From Mariniphaga sp041687255 (GTDB taxonomy: Bacteria; Bacteroidota; Bacteroidia; Bacteroidales; Prolixibacteraceae): a stretch of 64,000 nucleotides of DNA. Position numbers and translations under genes: made by a program. Within the stretch, counting starts at the first letter, position 1, and every line of letters starts with the position of its first letter. The DNA lies in the NCBI GenBank assembly GCA_041687255.1, contig JAWLCL010000003.1, forward strand, positions 186,001 through 250,000. The letters run 5' to 3'. Below are positions 25,748-34,350 of the stretch, one piece after another. The notes under the pieces are model-generated. The model saw only the letters and a program-made list of their open reading frames with translations, did not search any database and was not told the DNA's origin.

Positions 25748-28700
25748 CTACAATTTTTGTTTTGCGAGTGATTTAGGATCATCACCCTGAGTTATAGCCT
25801 TCATGCGAAAACTGTAACTGTATTCTTTATCCGTCAGACGGTACTGGTCGTGAGTTCGCGCACCCCAGCTGTTATCGCCACCAACTCCCATTTGTTTGTA
25901 ATCGACATTCACTGAAGTGAGGTCGCGAGGTTTTACATCGGTTGTATGACGGTTTATAACAACTTCACCTTCGCGCTGGCGTCCATCAGTTCTTCCCATA
26001 GATTCGAAATCTTCCTGCAGATTATGATGAGCGCTTACCTCCAGCAACGGCATTCCTTCAAAATAAAGTCCGTTACCGTTTGTATCGGTAATGGTCATCC
26101 AGCGCACATCGGTTTTATTACCATTCTCCTGCGGGCGCAGGTAAGCCCAGTACTGATCGGCCACACTCCCTTTATAAGCGTTAACGAATGCGCTTGTTTT
26201 ACGATCCTGGTAACTCTCATAGGGCCCTCTTCCAAGCCATACCATCTGATCGTACTGGCGTGGCATAATCATGTTCATGCCCATCCTTACTATTTCAGGA
26301 AGCTCATCTTTACTCATCTTGAAATGATTGTTGACGATAACATCTCCTGAGCCGTAAATTGCGTAAGTTGATTTATAGTCGGCAATTTTTTCCTGATTTT
26401 CATCCACAAGGTCGAAAAGGTATACGACTTCGGTAAGGTTGTTGGCTTTTCTGTTCACCGATACGTTGGCAACTTTCCTGTTCTTGCCTGCTTCACGCCA
26501 TATTCTGCTTCTTATTGGAAGATTATTGCCGAAATCATTATCGATAGGCGCCCTCCAGAAATTTGGCACCGGACCCTGTTCCAGCAATTCCGTGTCACCA
26601 TTTTTATAGCTGCTGATTACTCCCGATGCTTTATCAAAGGTGATTGCAAATCCCTCACCTTTAACCAGTATTGAATTGTTGCTTTCATCCACTGAAACTG
26701 GAGGCAGGTTGGCAAGGTTCATCTTTTTTGCCGGGGCAAATGTGGGCAGTTTAAATTGTTCGGCTGCCAATTCAGTGCCGGCCTCGATCAAACCATCCTG
26801 ATTATTAAGCGATGCTTTTACAGTAAGAAAATACTCCACACCGGCTTCGGCATTTATTTTCGGGTCGTAATTAACCTGTACCGATTCTCCGGGTACTGCT
26901 TGCACATTATTAAACCGTCCGGTTTTAATAACATCCCCGTTACCTGTTATTTCCCAGGTAAAACTGAAATCAGAAAGATTACGGAATGCATATTTATTCT
27001 TGATGTTAATTAACCCTTTATTCAAATCTGAAGGTTCAAAGCCTATGTGCTGGTATACTTTCTTTACTTCCATCAGATGGGGTTTAACTCCACGGTCGGG
27101 GTTTACAAGTCCGTTCAGGCAGAAGTTACCATCGGAAGGTACATCTTCGGGGCCGAAGTCGCCGCCATATGCCCAGAATTCCTCGCCATTTTCATTTTTT
27201 GTTAGCAGTCCCTGGTCGACCCAGTCCCAGATGAAACCTCCCTGCAGCGCTTCGTATTTTTCAATAACATCCCAGTAATCCTGCAGGTTACCTACACTAT
27301 TTCCCATGGCATGCGCATATTCACATTGGATAAGTGGTTTGGTTGGATTGCCTTGTGCATATTTTTCCATGCCTTCAATACGCATGTACATCGGTACGGT
27401 AATATCAGTATTCTCTCCTCCGTGTGCTTGTTCATATTGCACCGGCCTGGTCTGGTCAACCGATTTCAGGAAATTGTATGTGGCCATAAAATTTACCCCA
27501 TTACCGGCTTCATTTCCCAATGACCAGATGATAACAGAGGGTTGGTTCTTATCCCTTTCGTACATGTTGCGTGTGCGGAACAGGTGTGCCTCTTTCCAGT
27601 TCTCATCTTTGGCCAGAGATTCAGCTCCGTATCCCATTCCGTGCGATTCGATATTTGCCTCATCCACAACATACAATCCGTATTTGTTACACAACTCATA
27701 CCAAAGTTCCGGTTGCGGATAATGGGAAGTACGAACGGCATTCAGGTTATGCGATTTCATTGTGAATATATCTTTGAGCATGGTTTCTTTGTCAACCACA
27801 TGTCCGTTTACATCGTGATGCTCATGCAGGTTAGCTCCTTTCAGATAAACATACTGGCCATTTACCAATAGGTTGGCATCTTTAATTTCAACGGTACGGA
27901 AACCTACTTCCTGTCTGATTACCTCAACTGTATTTTCATTGTTCCTCAGAGTGACTACCAGTTCATACAGGTTGGGATATTCGGCCGACCATTTTTTAAC
28001 TTCAGGGAGTTCACTTTCGAAATGAACATTCTGCTCTCCCTGTTCAAGCTTACGGGAAAAATCGGCCACTTTATTCCCCTGATCATATAAAACAGCTTCG
28101 AGCACAGCCGAACCTGCATTCTCTCCCTGGTTCACAACATCTACTCCGAGTGAGAAAATACCGTTGGTGTAAGTTTCATCGAGCCCCGATATAACCCGGA
28201 AATCTTTTATGTGTTGCTGGTCGCGTGCAACCAGGTATACATCACGTGTCATACCGCTTATGCGCCAAAAATCCTGGTCCTCGAGATAGGAGCCATCGCA
28301 CCATCTGAAGATTTCTACTGCCAATGTATTTTCTCCCGGTTCAAGGTATTCGGTGATGTTGAACTCTGCAGGAGTTTTGCTGTCTTCACTGTAACCTGCA
28401 AACTGTTCGTTTACCCAAACATTGAGCATTGAACTGGCGGCTCCAAAGTGCAGAATGACCTTTTTTCCTTTCCATGAGGAAGGAAGGGTAAATGTTCTTT
28501 TGTAAGAACCGACAGGATTGTGTTCACTTGTTATTAAAGGAGGTGTTTTTCCATGTGGATAGGTAATATTCGTATAAATGGGATAATCATATCCCTCCAG
28601 CTCCCAGTTTGAGGGCACTTTTATTTCGTCCCAATCACGTGTGTCATAGTCATTTTTGAAAAACCAATAAGGGCGTTGAGAAGGGTTTTGTGCCAGATGA

Positions 28701-28960
28701 AACTTCCACATCCCGTTGAGGGACTGAATATTTGGCGACTGCCACTTATCTTCAGTTCGCGCCTGTTGCAGGTTTTCATAAGGAATAAAATGGGCATGGG
28801 GCATTTCCCTGTTAATTTCATTAACTTTTGGATCTTCCCATGGGGGGGTCTCTTTTTCGTCCCATTCAACATCTGCATAATTGGTATACTGCGTGCAGGA
28901 AAATGCAAGCAGTAATGCAGAGGAGAGCAATAGTTGAAGCAAGGTTTTGACTTTGTTCAT
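25748..28960 (-). CDS. GH2 beta-galactosidase lipoprotein
   Basis: This 1070-residue protein is a full LacZ-type GH2 enzyme. It has a lipoprotein signal (ALLLAFSCTQY), a sugar-binding jelly roll with PSNWELEGYDYPIYTN, an immunoglobulin-like domain, a barrel, and a C-terminal Bgal_small_N domain with GRGPYESYQDRKTSA. The acid/base glutamate is in WSLGNEAGNG (E about 484) and the nucleophile in QCEYAHAMGN (E about 547). The order and length match E. coli LacZ, but the lipobox places it in the outer membrane or periplasm. It is upstream of the agarase-like and GH30 genes on the same strand, which suggests that it releases galactose from oligosaccharides made by them. Substrate linkage is not determined by sequence alone. 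Confidence 0.93.
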   Translation of the reverse strand: MNKVKTLLQLLLSSALLLAFSCTQYTNYADVEWDEKETPPWEDPKVNEINREMPHAHFIPYENLQQARTEDKWQSPNIQSLNGMWKFHLAQNPSQRPYWFFKNDYDTRDWDEIKVPSNWELEGYDYPIYTNITYPHGKTPPLITSEHNPVGSYKRTFTLPSSWKGKKVILHFGAASSMLNVWVNEQFAGYSEDSKTPAEFNITEYLEPGENTLAVEIFRWCDGSYLEDQDFWRISGMTRDVYLVARDQQHIKDFRVISGLDETYTNGIFSLGVDVVNQGENAGSAVLEAVLYDQGNKVADFSRKLEQGEQNVHFESELPEVKKWSAEYPNLYELVVTLRNNENTVEVIRQEVGFRTVEIKDANLLVNGQYVYLKGANLHEHHDVNGHVVDKETMLKDIFTMKSHNLNAVRTSHYPQPELWYELCNKYGLYVVDEANIESHGMGYGAESLAKDENWKEAHLFRTRNMYERDKNQPSVIIWSLGNEAGNGVNFMATYNFLKSVDQTRPVQYEQAHGGENTDITVPMYMRIEGMEKYAQGNPTKPLIQCEYAHAMGNSVGNLQDYWDVIEKYEALQGGFIWDWVDQGLLTKNENGEEFWAYGGDFGPEDVPSDGNFCLNGLVNPDRGVKPHLMEVKKVYQHIGFEPSDLNKGLINIKNKYAFRNLSDFSFTWEITGNGDVIKTGRFNNVQAVPGESVQVNYDPKINAEAGVEYFLTVKASLNNQDGLIEAGTELAAEQFKLPTFAPAKKMNLANLPPVSVDESNNSILVKGEGFAITFDKASGVISSYKNGDTELLEQGPVPNFWRAPIDNDFGNNLPIRSRIWREAGKNRKVANVSVNRKANNLTEVVYLFDLVDENQEKIADYKSTYAIYGSGDVIVNNHFKMSKDELPEIVRMGMNMIMPRQYDQMVWLGRGPYESYQDRKTSAFVNAYKGSVADQYWAYLRPQENGNKTDVRWMTITDTNGNGLYFEGMPLLEVSAHHNLQEDFESMGRTDGRQREGEVVINRHTTDVKPRDLTSVNVDYKQMGVGGDNSWGARTHDQYRLTDKEYSYSFRMKAITQGDDPKSLAKQKL

Positions 28961-29007
28961 AATATTGAAAGTTAAATGTTTAAATATTTAAATTTTGTAG
29001 CTAATTA

Positions 29008-30315
29008 TTATTTTACAACCGGTTGGAACAGCATTTTTACCTTTTTTTCAACCTCTTCAGGGGCCGGGTCAATATCAAAAATTAAATCCGGCTTTAGATA
29101 AAAAAGTTTCTTTTCTGCTTTAAATCTTTTTTCTCCTCCTCCTGTAATGTTAAGCATTATGAGGGAATCTTTACCGACAGTGCCGTTTTCTGCTGCTTTT
29201 ATCAGAGTGGCTGTGGCCACTGCTGCGGCAGGGTGGATGTCAATTCCTTCAGTTTCCTCAAAGAGACGCGCAGCGGCTCTTGCTTCATCGTTTGTAGCAA
29301 CAATTACATCACCCCCTGAATCGGTAAGGGCATCAAAAAGCCCTCCGGCTATAGGATAGGGAGGTTTACGGTTCGACAGCACCTTTGCATCGATTTCTTC
29401 TACCTGTCTTCGGGCTAAAGTATCATTAAACGGAAGCATGGCTCGCGAACCGGCTTTCCATGCATCATGCAACGGTGTAAAGGGAGCATTCTGTGAAACC
29501 ATAAGCTTCATTTTATTTGTTCCAAAACGTCCGTCTTCCAAAAACCGGAGATTAGCTTCCCATGCTGCAATGGCACCTGTACCACTTCCCACCGCCTGGA
29601 AATAATATTCCGGTATCTTACCAATTGTGGTTACCGCGGAAAGAACTGTAGTTGACATCCCGTCACGACGGGCAATGTTTTTAGCTCCTCCCTCCGGAAC
29701 AAAATCTTCCATTGCTGCCACAATGTTTGACAGATGAATGGCATCAAAATAGTCGCTGCCTGACCTGCTGCAAATCAGCTTTACACAATCATCAAGTGGC
29801 TCTTCAAACCAAAGCGCATTGATGTTATCTTCAGGAACACAAATTAAAAGCGGTATTTTATTTTCAGAACATACCTTCGCAAACGATCGGGATGTATTAC
29901 CTGCAGAAGCCACTACCAGTACTTTATCCATTTCCGGAACCATGCGACCGCATACCGAATAAGCTTCCGTTTCTTTAAAGCTGCAGGTGGTCATGCCGGC
30001 ATCTTTTTCCGGCCAATACCCGCTGAAAGTAATCCAGAGATTTTCAATCCCCAGTTTTTTGGATAACTGTCTGCTCTTGTAGGTAACCGGTGCCGAGGAG
30101 CCTTTAAGTTTTCGGCTGACAGGCAGCCAGTCGGCATACCGGTATAGTCCCCAGGATGCATCTTTTACTCTTAATTGTTTTTTTTCGTAGATGGCTCTGA
30201 TAAGTGTCGGATCATTTTCACCCGGTGCATCCAGTATCCATCCCTTATCTTCAAATATTTTTCCGGTTTTTACCGATTGAAGCTGATAATTGGTTTTAAT
30301 AAAATTGTTCTCCAT
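29008..30315 (-). CDS. Cysteate synthase (PLP-dependent, threonine-synthase-like)
   Basis: The protein has 435 residues from the ATG at 30315. An in-frame ATG at 30363 lies upstream of a promoter -7 element and is rejected. It is a fold-type II PLP enzyme with the Schiff-base lysine in CSFKETEAY (K about 114), ASAGNTSRSFAK for cofactor phosphate or substrate binding, and a glycine-rich GSGTGAIAAWE loop. The sequence around WLPV and TYKS follows the cysteate synthase branch (phosphoserine plus sulfite to cysteate), known in methanogens for coenzyme M and in Bacteroidetes for the sulfonolipid capnine. Sulfonolipid use is inferred, since the cysteate acyltransferase gene is not in the window. 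A threonine synthase role is the main alternative. Confidence 0.75.
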   Translation of the reverse strand: MENNFIKTNYQLQSVKTGKIFEDKGWILDAPGENDPTLIRAIYEKKQLRVKDASWGLYRYADWLPVSRKLKGSSAPVTYKSRQLSKKLGIENLWITFSGYWPEKDAGMTTCSFKETEAYSVCGRMVPEMDKVLVVASAGNTSRSFAKVCSENKIPLLICVPEDNINALWFEEPLDDCVKLICSRSGSDYFDAIHLSNIVAAMEDFVPEGGAKNIARRDGMSTTVLSAVTTIGKIPEYYFQAVGSGTGAIAAWEANLRFLEDGRFGTNKMKLMVSQNAPFTPLHDAWKAGSRAMLPFNDTLARRQVEEIDAKVLSNRKPPYPIAGGLFDALTDSGGDVIVATNDEARAAARLFEETEGIDIHPAAAVATATLIKAAENGTVGKDSLIMLNITGGGEKRFKAEKKLFYLKPDLIFDIDPAPEEVEKKVKMLFQPVVK

Positions 30316-30334
30316 AATTTTGATCTGTGAAGCA

Positions 30335-30363
30335 CAAAAATAATAATTTGACGATGGAAACAA
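30335..30363 (-). promoter_or_regulatory. Promoter of the cysteate synthase gene
   Basis: TATTTTTG (complement of 30335-30342) follows TTG (complement of 30361-30363) after 18 bases. It is close to the phylum consensus. The -7 element lies 19 bases upstream of the chosen start at 30315. Confidence 0.55.
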
Positions 30364-30402
30364 TTAAATTATAAAATAAGCAGCTTTTAACCGGGTATTA
30401 AA

Positions 30403-31365
30403 TTAAAAATACTTTGCCCGGATGTAGCTTCTGCCAAAAAAATCCATATTAAAACCTACTGAAAATTCATATGTGCCATACTGGTATGGAAAGATTTCAT
30501 TATAGGTTAAGTCTAAGGCAAATCCTATACGCAGATTATTATCCATAATCCATTGAGAAACGAAGCTTACCGCATTGCCCGATCGCATCATAGCTCCCAG
30601 CCACAGTTGATCGCGCAGCATAAAATTTGCACCAAAATCATATTGCAGGGGCAGGCCCCAATTTGCAGTAATCATCATGGTAGGCTTAAAAATCAATTGA
30701 TTGTAACGGATGAACCGGAAAACATACCCTGCAGAAAGATAAACGGTTTGTATTTGTGCTTCAATATTGTAATTATTAATATTAGCCCTGTAGTCGTTTT
30801 TCAACATTTTTGGCATTGATAAACTGATGTAGTAATGATCCTCATACAAAAAGGCTCCAACGCCAAAGTTTGGAAGAAATTTTAAATCAACGTCTTCGGC
30901 AAAGGCGTGGTCATATTTTCCATCAGGATACAGCTGATAGTTAGTGAGGGGGTTTTTATAGTTTACAAACCCGTATTTCAGCCCCATGCGCAGACGCGTT
31001 CGTGGAGTTACGGCAATTTCATAGGCATAGTCTCCAAAAACTCCCAGCTTGCTCTCCAGCCCAAAATTATCGTTGGTAACATTTAACCCTACGGCTACCT
31101 TTGTATTAAGCGGAGTATGAAAGGAAAATACCTGAGTTAACGGCGAACGATTTATGCCTGCCCACTGTTTTCGCACAAGGGAGGAGAAACCTACTTTTTC
31201 CCACATTCCGGTATATGCCGGATTTATGGGTTGGATATTAAACATGTACTGGGTCAGTATAGGTTCCATTTGAACATAGCGTCGTCCCTCCTGCCCAAGA
31301 CCTCTAATTCCAAATAAAAGTAGAAGTAAGGTTAAAGTCAGAGATTGTTTCATCCAGTTTTTCAT
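30403..31365 (-). CDS. PorP/SprF-family type IX secretion outer-membrane protein
   Basis: A 320-residue predicted beta-barrel with a signal peptide ending near GLGQ. It has the family opening QYMFNIQPINPAYTGMWEKV and FSSLVRKQWAGINRSPLTQVF, then alternating strand patterns to the C-terminal aromatic strand. PorP/SprF proteins are outer-membrane components of the type IX secretion system or of gliding adhesin export and often sit beside their own cargo gene. Here no large secreted cargo gene is adjacent; the neighbours are cysteate synthase and metK. It is divergent from metK. A -7 element is at 31398-31405. Which substrate it serves is unknown. Confidence 0.9.
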   Translation of the reverse strand: MKNWMKQSLTLTLLLLLFGIRGLGQEGRRYVQMEPILTQYMFNIQPINPAYTGMWEKVGFSSLVRKQWAGINRSPLTQVFSFHTPLNTKVAVGLNVTNDNFGLESKLGVFGDYAYEIAVTPRTRLRMGLKYGFVNYKNPLTNYQLYPDGKYDHAFAEDVDLKFLPNFGVGAFLYEDHYYISLSMPKMLKNDYRANINNYNIEAQIQTVYLSAGYVFRFIRYNQLIFKPTMMITANWGLPLQYDFGANFMLRDQLWLGAMMRSGNAVSFVSQWIMDNNLRIGFALDLTYNEIFPYQYGTYEFSVGFNMDFFGRSYIRAKYF

Positions 31366-31397
31366 CTATTCCGGAACAAAATTCCGATGGAAAACTA

Positions 31398-31405
31398 CAA
31401 ATTTA
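31398..31405 (-). promoter_or_regulatory. -7 promoter element for the PorP/SprF gene
   Basis: The complement reads TAAATTTG, matching TAnnTTTG, 33 bases upstream of the start at 31365. There is no good TTG at -33. Confidence 0.45.
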
Positions 31406-31579
31406 ATGTGAATTTAGCAATAGAATTGCTTAAATTATTGAAAGTTAGAATCTTTTGCTGTGCCTGTATCGGAGCATATCTTTCCTGAATTGAGCAAGAA
31501 ATGAGATTTTTGATGTTTAAAAATTTTATTCCTTTTGTATTTAATTCAAAAAAGTCCTTATTTATTTGGCAAAGAATAT

Positions 31580-31587
31580 TACATTTG
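31580..31587 (+). promoter_or_regulatory. -7 promoter element for the metK leader
   Basis: TACATTTG matches TAnnTTTG. Transcription would begin near 31592-31595, just before the riboswitch, so the aptamer is at the very 5' end of the RNA. No -33 TTG is evident. Confidence 0.55.
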
Positions 31588-31595
31588 TTGTCGCT

Positions 31596-31662
31596 ACGTG
31601 GAAGGATTTGAGATTGATTGCAACCACAGGAAAAAATGCTAAAGCAATCGTGCTTTTTTTTC
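31596..31662 (+). ncRNA. SAM-II-type riboswitch in the metK leader, overlapping a U-tract hairpin
   Basis: P1 is GTGG (31598-31601) with CCAC (31624-31627). Its loop holds ATTTGA (31606-31611) and then GATTG (31612-31616), which pairs with CAATC (31645-31649) to form an H-type pseudoknot. ATTGCAA in the loop and GCTAAAG (31638-31644) before the second strand are the conserved SAM-II (SAM-alpha) core. A second hairpin, AAAGCA/TGCTTT (31641-31646 with 31651-31656), followed by T-run to 31662, shares bases with the pseudoknot strand, so the two are exclusive. The leader runs another 125 bases to metK. SAM-V is a close alternative class. The rest of this 422-base gap shows no gene. Confidence 0.82.
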
Positions 31663-31787
31663 ACATTTTCAATCCGATATATCCCGCAGCCTGAAAATTA
31701 TTGTTTAACAATCTGAATGACAGAATGCAAACAGAACATGTTTTGAAATGCATTGTAACAGAGATTCAGAATTAATTTTTTAGGACT

Positions 31788-33044
31788 ATGAGTTATTTAT
31801 TTACAAGTGAATCGGTTTCCGAGGGTCATCCTGATAAGATATCCGATCAGATTTCTGATGCTTTATTGGATGAGTTTCTTGCCTTTGACAGCAATTCGAA
31901 AGTTGCCATTGAAACACTGGTCACAACCGGTCAGGTTGTAGTAGCCGGAGAAGTTAAATCCAAAACCTATGTCGACGTTCAGGAGGTTACCCGGCGTGTA
32001 ATCAACAAGATAGGATACACAAAAGGCGCCTATCGTTTTGAGGGTGATTCATGCGGAGTACTGGTAGCCATTCATGAGCAAAGCCCGGATATCAACCGTG
32101 GGGTTGACAGGGCTGACAAGTATGAGCAAGGCGCCGGCGATCAGGGGATGATGTTTGGTTATGCCTGTAAAGATACCGACAATTACATGCCTTTGCCGCT
32201 TGAACTTTCACACCTTATTTTGAAAGAACTGGCTGCAATACGCCGCGAAGGAAAGGAAATGACCTATCTGCGTCCCGATTCAAAGTCGCAGGTTACCATT
32301 GAATACACCGATGAAAATCTTCCCCTGAAAGTACATACCATAGTGGTATCGACCCAACACGATGAATTTGATGACGATGAGCCTATGCTGGCAAAAATCA
32401 AAAAGGATGTTATTGACATTTTGATACCACGTGTAAAGGCAAAACTGCCGGAGCGGGTGCAGCAGCTTTTTGGCAACGATATCTATTATCATGTGAATCC
32501 TACAGGTAAATTTGTAATTGGAGGCCCTCATGGAGATACCGGCTTAACCGGCCGTAAAATAATTGTGGATACTTATGGAGGTCGCGGAGCTCACGGCGGA
32601 GGTGCCTTTTCAGGTAAGGACCCTTCAAAAGTTGACCGCTCGGCAGCATATGCTGCCCGGCATATTGCCAAAAATCTTGTGGCTGCCGGTGTTGCCGATG
32701 AAGTTCTTGTACAGTTGGCCTATGCCATCGGGGTGGCACGCCCGGTAGGAGTTTATGTTAATACCTACGGCAGGAAAAATGTACATTATTCAGATGGCGA
32801 AATTGCCGAAAAAATACAGAACATATTTGATTTACGGCCTGCTGCCATTGAGGAGAGGCTTAAGCTTCGTAACCCTATTTACCTCGAAACTGCTGCATAC
32901 GGGCATTTGGGCCGTACTCCCATAACAGTTACCAAAAAGTTTGAATCACCTTATGAAAGTGAACCGGCAGTGAGAGAGGTGGAACTTTTTACCTGGGAAA
33001 AACTTGAATATGTTGATGTAATAAAAACCACCTTCGGATTATGA
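31788..33044 (+). CDS. metK: S-adenosylmethionine synthetase
   Basis: A 418-residue cytoplasmic enzyme that makes SAM from ATP and methionine. The opening SESVSEGHPDKISDQISDA carries the substrate histidine and the metal-binding aspartate. GAGDQGMMFGYA is the signature-1 hexapeptide block and GGGAFSGKDPSKVDRSAAY (about 265-283) the P-loop-like signature 2. It is complete and of the longer Bacteroidetes type. The gene is preceded by a SAM-II-type riboswitch and followed by a terminator at 33071, so it is a single-gene transcript that probably senses its own product. Confidence 0.98.
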   Translation: MSYLFTSESVSEGHPDKISDQISDALLDEFLAFDSNSKVAIETLVTTGQVVVAGEVKSKTYVDVQEVTRRVINKIGYTKGAYRFEGDSCGVLVAIHEQSPDINRGVDRADKYEQGAGDQGMMFGYACKDTDNYMPLPLELSHLILKELAAIRREGKEMTYLRPDSKSQVTIEYTDENLPLKVHTIVVSTQHDEFDDDEPMLAKIKKDVIDILIPRVKAKLPERVQQLFGNDIYYHVNPTGKFVIGGPHGDTGLTGRKIIVDTYGGRGAHGGGAFSGKDPSKVDRSAAYAARHIAKNLVAAGVADEVLVQLAYAIGVARPVGVYVNTYGRKNVHYSDGEIAEKIQNIFDLRPAAIEERLKLRNPIYLETAAYGHLGRTPITVTKKFESPYESEPAVREVELFTWEKLEYVDVIKTTFGL

Positions 33045-33070
33045 TTCCGGAGCCAATACAATAATATACG

Positions 33071-33106
33071 AAAGGGGATGATTTTTTTAATTCATCCCTT
33101 TTTTTA
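33071..33106 (+). terminator. Intrinsic terminator after metK
   Basis: AAAGGGGATGA (33071-33081) pairs with TCATCCCTTT (from 33092) with one G-T wobble. A run of seven or more T residues continues past 33100. Confidence 0.85.
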
Positions 33107-33188
33107 TTTTTTTTACTTCTTTTTGAAACATATAATGGATTTTATCGAATAATTTTATGGTAAAATGTTCAATTAAAACCTGAAGATC

Positions 33189-34286
33189 ATGAAAGAAAAA
33201 CTGGTCACTATAGTGGTGTTGCCTTATTCCAAAGCACAAATTCTAAAAGTGCGGCTGGAAGAACAGGATATTGAAAGCGAACTGGAAGATATTAACCTTA
33301 TGGAAGATGCTGCTTCAGCGGTTAAGGTGAAAATATTGGACAAAGATATCTGGAATGCCTTACCCATCCTGGAAGAATTTTTAGGAAAAAAACCTGAAAT
33401 GCAAAAAAATAAATCATCAACAGACGATCATATCCTTGTCCCCGTGGATTTCTCACCAGTTTCGTTATTGTCCTGTAAACTGGCCTTCAATATTGCATCT
33501 CACCTAAATGTAAAACTGGTTTTTATGCATTGCTACATAAATCCAGTGATCCATTCTGTACCTTATGCCGATGTGTATGTGTATGACTCCACACTGCTAA
33601 CCCGTATGGATGATGCAGAAAAACATGCCAATGAGAAATTCAAGGATTTTATTAAAATTCTTTCCAACGAGATAGGAATTGAAAGATGGAAAACTGTAAA
33701 TGCTGAATACATCATCAAACCCGGATATGCCGATGAAGATATTCTGGCATATGCTCATGAAAACAATTCAAGGCTGATTGTTATGGGAACAGGCGGCGGT
33801 TCGGAAATTACCGTGGGCAGTGTTACCGTTGATGTCATATATAATGCAAAAGTGCCTGTCCTTGTTATTCCCGAGAAGATGCCTGAAAAAGAAGTGCACG
33901 ATTTCAGCAAGGTGCTTTATGCCACTAACTTCGATGAAAAGGATTTTGTGGCCATTGAGAAGCTGGTGGGCATTTTGAAACCTTTTGACGCTAAGGTTTA
34001 TTGTGTTCATGTTGGTAAAGAGGACACTTCGCAATGGAATAAGGCAAGGCTGGAAGGAATGAAAGATATCCTGAAAAATAAATATGCCGAAAAGGATTTT
34101 GATTGCCGCTTGCTGGTGGGCAATGACCTTCTCGAAGAAATTGACCGCTTTATCGATGAGGAAATGATTGACATCATATCCTTAACGACACATAAACGGA
34201 ACATGATATCAAGAATCTTTAACCCCAGTGTTGCAAAGAAGATGGTATTTCATGCGAAAACTCCTCTGCTGGTATTTCATGCCTAA
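33189..34286 (+). CDS. Tandem universal stress protein with N-terminal DUF2007-like domain
   Basis: The protein has 365 residues. The first 65 (LVTIVVLPYSKAQILKVRLEEQDIESELED) form a small alpha-beta domain like DUF2007, often described as a signal-transducing or adaptor domain. Two UspA domains follow. The first (about 80-235) starts ILVPVDFSPVS and ends with the ATP-loop pattern MGTGGGSEITVGSVTVDVI, with the G-x2-G-x9-G-S/T type motif partly kept. The second (about 240-365) starts VLYATNFDEKDF and lacks a clear ATP loop. USPs respond to starvation and redox stress by nucleotide or protein binding. It stands alone, ending 64 bases from a convergent gene. The extra N-terminal domain is the unusual part. 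Confidence 0.85.
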   Translation: MKEKLVTIVVLPYSKAQILKVRLEEQDIESELEDINLMEDAASAVKVKILDKDIWNALPILEEFLGKKPEMQKNKSSTDDHILVPVDFSPVSLLSCKLAFNIASHLNVKLVFMHCYINPVIHSVPYADVYVYDSTLLTRMDDAEKHANEKFKDFIKILSNEIGIERWKTVNAEYIIKPGYADEDILAYAHENNSRLIVMGTGGGSEITVGSVTVDVIYNAKVPVLVIPEKMPEKEVHDFSKVLYATNFDEKDFVAIEKLVGILKPFDAKVYCVHVGKEDTSQWNKARLEGMKDILKNKYAEKDFDCRLLVGNDLLEEIDRFIDEEMIDIISLTTHKRNMISRIFNPSVAKKMVFHAKTPLLVFHA

Positions 34287-34350
34287 AGCAGGTTGATGAT
34301 TTATCAGCAGGTTGTTTATGTGAAAGTTTATATTGTTGATGAGGTTTTTC

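Noticed and set aside
31395..31664. An 89-codon minus-strand frame opposite the metK leader
   Set aside because: It is antisense to the riboswitch, has no family pattern, and its codon use is unlike that of neighbouring genes.
34287..34315. Repeated AGCAGGTTG between two convergent genes
   Set aside because: Nine-base repeat with a 19-base period, no dyad and no promoter; can be chance.
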